A model generated the notes under the pieces. The model worked only from the letters and a program-made list of their open reading frames with translations, did not search any database and had not been told where the DNA came from. This document shows, piece by piece, positions 61,319 through 64,000 of a stretch of 64,000 nt of DNA (its first letter is position 1; the number at the start of each line of letters is the position of its first letter). Both the position numbers and the translations under genes were made by a program. Source of the stretch: JAVBNF01 sp031551725 (GTDB lineage Bacteria; Bacteroidota; Bacteroidia; Bacteroidales; P3); the NCBI GenBank assembly GCA_031551725.1, contig JAVBNF010000027.1, positions 1-64,000 of the forward strand. The letters run 5' to 3'.

Positions 61319-61957
61319 TTATTTAGCGTCTACTAAAAATAAAAAATGTTGTTGAGGTCCCAGGCCGTCGGTTATTTGTCCGTCGATATCGCGTACATAG
61401 GTTATTCCGCTTAAAGTTTGAATCATCGATGGCATCCCGGTGGCATATTTGTTTTTGATTTGTTTCAATGCTGTACGCAAATCAGGCACGAGCTGAGCTG
61501 TTGTTGCCACAAAAACAAGTGTATCCGCACCTGCGTAAGGCTTACGTCCGGAAGGACTTTTACTGCTAATCACAATGCTGCCGGTACGTGCAACAAGACA
61601 CTCGCAGGACGTAACGGCTACTTTGCGTAAAATAAGCTCGTTTTGGTCGTTGCTGTATGAAATACCTGCGTGAACAAGAATGCGCTGAATGCTTTCTTCG
61701 GCGGCGTATATTTTATCCCATTTTTCTTGTTGTGCAAAAAAACGGATGTTATCCACTGTTTCGTTGATGCCTTCGCAAAAGATAAATTTCCCTCCGTTCC
61801 GGATGAAGTTTTCTGCGAAAACAACATCCAACGGGTCGGTGATTTCCGGAAAAACGTTACTTTCCAAATCGATGGTGTCGAATGGATTATCCGCTTTCTC
61901 AATGAGTGCATCGCGAACGTTTTTCAGCGTGGTTTCTTTCGGCAGGGCTTCTTTCAT
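61319..61957 (-). CDS. LUD-domain protein (LutC/YkgG-like)
   Basis: A 212-residue protein of the lactate-utilization LUD family: DVVFAENFIRNGGKFIFCEG, SCECLVARTGSIVISS, GADTLVFVATTAQLVPDL and DIDGQITDGLGPQQHFLFLV. LutC-type proteins join LutA and LutB in lactate oxidation, but those are absent here; in Bacteroidota a lone LUD gene between ftsH and cdsA is common and its role is not known. The frame extends to 62014 inside ftsH, but ATG at 61957 is preferred. Confidence 0.85.
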   Translation of the reverse strand: MKEALPKETTLKNVRDALIEKADNPFDTIDLESNVFPEITDPLDVVFAENFIRNGGKFIFCEGINETVDNIRFFAQQEKWDKIYAAEESIQRILVHAGISYSNDQNELILRKVAVTSCECLVARTGSIVISSKSPSGRKPYAGADTLVFVATTAQLVPDLRTALKQIKNKYATGMPSMIQTLSGITYVRDIDGQITDGLGPQQHFLFLVDAK

Positions 61958-61967
61958 GGCTATTCTA

Positions 61968-64000
61968 TTAGGCCGGTTCGGATGTTGTGTGATCTGACGG
62001 CAACTCGGGTGCAATCACTTCACCTTTGCCACCTTGCTCGGGCTCTTCAAACGGGCGAGGTCCGAAGATTTTTTCCAAATCATCGCGGAAAATAACTTCT
62101 TCGTCAATCAATACGTTTGCGAGTTTATCAAGTTTATCGCGATTTTCCGTTATCATTTGAATAGCGCGTTGATAGGCTTTTTCAACCATTGCAGATGCTT
62201 CCGCGTCAATAGCTTCGGCGGTTTTCTCACTGTATGGTTTACTAAATGCGTATTCTTGTTGGCCGGAAGAATCGTAATAACTCAAATTACCCACTTTTTC
62301 GCTCATACCATAATAGGTAATCATCGCGTAAGCCTGTTTGGTAACTTTTTCCAAATCGCTTAAAGCGCCGGTGGATATTTTTCCGAAGATCACTTGTTCG
62401 GCAGCACGTCCGCCCAATGTAGCGGTCATTTCGTCGAACAACTGCTCGTAGGTTGTGATTTGGCGCTCTTCGGGCAAATACCAGGCTGCGCCGAGTGAGC
62501 GTCCACGCGGAACAATGGTTACTTTTACCAATGGATGCGCGTATTGCAAGAGCCAGCTCACGGAAGCGTGTCCGGATTCGTGGTATGCAATAACTTTTTT
62601 CTCATCTTTGGAAATAAATTTGCTTCTGCGTTCCAAGCCGCCTACGATGCGGTCGATGGCATCAAGGAAATCTTGTTTTTCGACTTCTTTTTTGCTGTTG
62701 CGCGCCGCAATCAAAGCGGCTTCGTTGCAGACGTTGGCAATATCGGCGCCGGAAAATCCGGGCGTTTGCTTGGCAAGGAAATCCACATCTACGCTCATTG
62801 CGAGTTTGAGCGGGCGCAGGTGTACGAGGAAGATGGCTTTACGTTCTTCGAGTTCGGGCAGTTCTACGTGGATTTGGCGGTCGAAACGTCCTGCACGTAA
62901 GAGTGCGCGGTCGAGAATATCGGCTCTATTGGTGGCGGCGAGGATGATTACGCCGCTGTTGGTTCCGAAACCGTCCATTTCCGTAAGGAGTTGGTTAAGC
63001 GTATTCTCACGTTCGTCGTTCGAGCCGCTGAATGCGTTTTTACCGCGGGCACGGCCGATGGCATCGATTTCGTCAATAAAAATGATACACGGCGCTTTTT
63101 CTTTAGCGGTTTTGAAGAGGTCGCGGACACGCGAAGCACCCACGCCCACAAACATTTCCACAAAATCGGAACCGGAAATGGAAAAGAATGGCACTTTGGC
63201 TTCACCTGCAACAGCTTTGGCTAACATGGTTTTTCCGGTACCCGGAGGGCCTACAAGGAGTGCGCCTTTGGGGATTTTTCCGCCCAAATCGGTATATTTT
63301 TTCGGATTTTTCAAGAAATCCACAATTTCCATAATTTCCACTTTGGCTTCTGCCAAACCGGCAACATCGTTGAAAGTAACGTTGATATTGGTGTTTTGGT
63401 CGATGAGTTGCGCTTTGGATTTTCCGAAGTTAAACATGTTTCCACCACCCATTCCGCCGCCGCCGCGGTTCATCATGCGCGAAAAAATAATCCAAATCAC
63501 CACAAAAATCAAGATAGGGCCGAAGAGCGGCAAAATGTCTTGCCACAAACTCGGACGTTTTTCGCTGATGGGTTCTACAATCGGGCGGTTCATGATTTGG
63601 TCTTTTTCCGCCAGGGTTTTGCCTATGGTATCTTTTGCGAGCTGTTCATTTTGAACGCTGCGAACATCTTGCAAAAAGGTTTCGAGCAAGTTGAATTGAT
63701 ACGTATAAATCTTATTGTTCGTTTTTCCGTCGGTATCGCGAAGTTTATTAAATATAGTATCGGCGTAAATCGAGTCGGTTTTGATTTTGATTTCCGCGTA
63801 TTCTGCATTTACAACGGTAATTTTGTCCACATCATTATTGCGGAGCATCTGTTTGAGTTCATACCATTCAATCTTAAAACTGCTTGGTTGCCAAACATTT
63901 CCCGAAAGGTTAATACCGATAAAGACTAAAAATAGGGCCGCATAAATCCAATAGAAATTGAATTTAAACTTTTTATTCTTTTGTTGTTTTCCGTTTGGTT
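61968..64000 (-). CDS. ftsH: ATP-dependent zinc metalloprotease FtsH (5' end outside window)
   Basis: Membrane AAA+ protease. The reading frame stays open to the window edge, adding 50 codons above the internal ATG at 63848, including the first membrane helix (FYWIYAALFLVFIGINL); 676 residues are visible. It has a second helix (LFGPILIFVVIWIIFSRMM), Walker A GPPGTGKTM, Walker B IIFIDEIDAIG, SRH region, the zinc site HESGH and acidic residues of the C-terminal protease domain. HESGH in place of the commoner HEAGH keeps HExxH. The true start is beyond 64000. Confidence 0.95.
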   Translation of the reverse strand, partial: PNGKQQKNKKFKFNFYWIYAALFLVFIGINLSGNVWQPSSFKIEWYELKQMLRNNDVDKITVVNAEYAEIKIKTDSIYADTIFNKLRDTDGKTNNKIYTYQFNLLETFLQDVRSVQNEQLAKDTIGKTLAEKDQIMNRPIVEPISEKRPSLWQDILPLFGPILIFVVIWIIFSRMMNRGGGGMGGGNMFNFGKSKAQLIDQNTNINVTFNDVAGLAEAKVEIMEIVDFLKNPKKYTDLGGKIPKGALLVGPPGTGKTMLAKAVAGEAKVPFFSISGSDFVEMFVGVGASRVRDLFKTAKEKAPCIIFIDEIDAIGRARGKNAFSGSNDERENTLNQLLTEMDGFGTNSGVIILAATNRADILDRALLRAGRFDRQIHVELPELEERKAIFLVHLRPLKLAMSVDVDFLAKQTPGFSGADIANVCNEAALIAARNSKKEVEKQDFLDAIDRIVGGLERRSKFISKDEKKVIAYHESGHASVSWLLQYAHPLVKVTIVPRGRSLGAAWYLPEERQITTYEQLFDEMTATLGGRAAEQVIFGKISTGALSDLEKVTKQAYAMITYYGMSEKVGNLSYYDSSGQQEYAFSKPYSEKTAEAIDAEASAMVEKAYQRAIQMITENRDKLDKLANVLIDEEVIFRDDLEKIFGPRPFEEPEQGGKGEVIAPELPSDHTTSEPA

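Noticed and set aside
62455..63654. A 399-codon plus-strand frame opposite ftsH.
   Set aside because: It is an antisense artefact of the ftsH codon pattern; FtsH motifs on the minus strand are unambiguous.
1..64000. tRNA or rRNA genes.
   Set aside because: I looked through the intergenic spaces for cloverleaf arms and rRNA signatures and saw none; a tRNAscan-SE run would settle it.

Overview
The window looks like a chromosomal segment of a Bacteroidota (probably Bacteroidales-like) bacterium, AT-rich at roughly 40% GC by eye. The support is: the Bacteroidota promoter form (TTTG or TTG, 19-20 bp, then TAnnTTTG) in front of many genes; type IX secretion components (PorW/SprE, a PorE-like OmpA protein); a TonB-dependent receptor; Bacteroidota-specific families (DUF3098, DUF3109); proteins with Fibrobacter succinogenes major paralogous (Fib_succ_major) domains; and a MurE carrying the meso-diaminopimelate motif DNPRSE. 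I cannot name a species.

Layout. 1-1.1 kb: 5' part of a Fib_succ_major surface protein (paralog A, minus strand) with an unusual RNA leader. 1.2-4.1 kb: rplM-rpsI-rpsB-tsf. 4.1-13.3 kb: a lipoprotein, xerD, dxs, polA and porW, all minus. 13.4-22.7 kb, plus: a C1 peptidase, recX, a PhnA-like zinc ribbon, ftsX-DUF3098-uppP, a PorE-like protein, an arginase-family enzyme and a TonB receptor. 22.8-29.9 kb, minus: groES-groEL, DUF3109, a small exported protein, an NtrC-type response regulator and an ABC exporter pair. 30-33.3 kb, plus: a biotin-dependent carboxyltransferase, its biotin carrier and a flippase. 33.4-35.5 kb: Fib_succ_major paralog B with its RNA leader. 35.6-38.4 kb: folB, an RluA-type synthase and an asparagine-synthetase-like protein. 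38.4-53.6 kb: the dcw division and wall cluster mraZ-rsmH-ftsL-ftsI-murE-mraY-(murD remnant)-ftsW-murG-murC-ftsQ-ftsA-ftsZ-yqeY. 53.8-56 kb: paralog C with its RNA leader. 56-64 kb: an HTH protein, a PpiD-type chaperone, then ftsH-LUD-cdsA-psd.

Most interesting signals. (1) All three Fib_succ_major genes are preceded by the same ~196-nt leader. Three helices (P1, P2, P3) change sequence between copies while pairing is kept, and the leader ends in a possible U6 terminator that could compete with or pseudoknot to the rod. This looks like a structured cis-regulatory RNA, possibly undescribed, tied to one surface-protein family. (2) The last ~50 codons of paralog C switch abruptly to C-ending codons (about 30 of 50, against about 7 of 40 upstream), as expected for a diversity-generating retroelement target whose template is elsewhere. 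(3) murD in the dcw cluster is cut to its C-terminal ~180 residues and has lost a normally invariant motif. (4) Many families of short self-complementary repeats fill intergenic spaces and are repeatedly captured in reading frames (PolA linker, FtsW and RluA-type C-termini, signal-peptide regions of the PorE-like protein and paralogs A and C). One repeat sits between promoter and leader C.

The genes are mainly housekeeping: translation, isoprenoid and envelope synthesis, peptidoglycan and division, protein folding and export. The Fib_succ_major paralogs with their leaders are the accessory layer.
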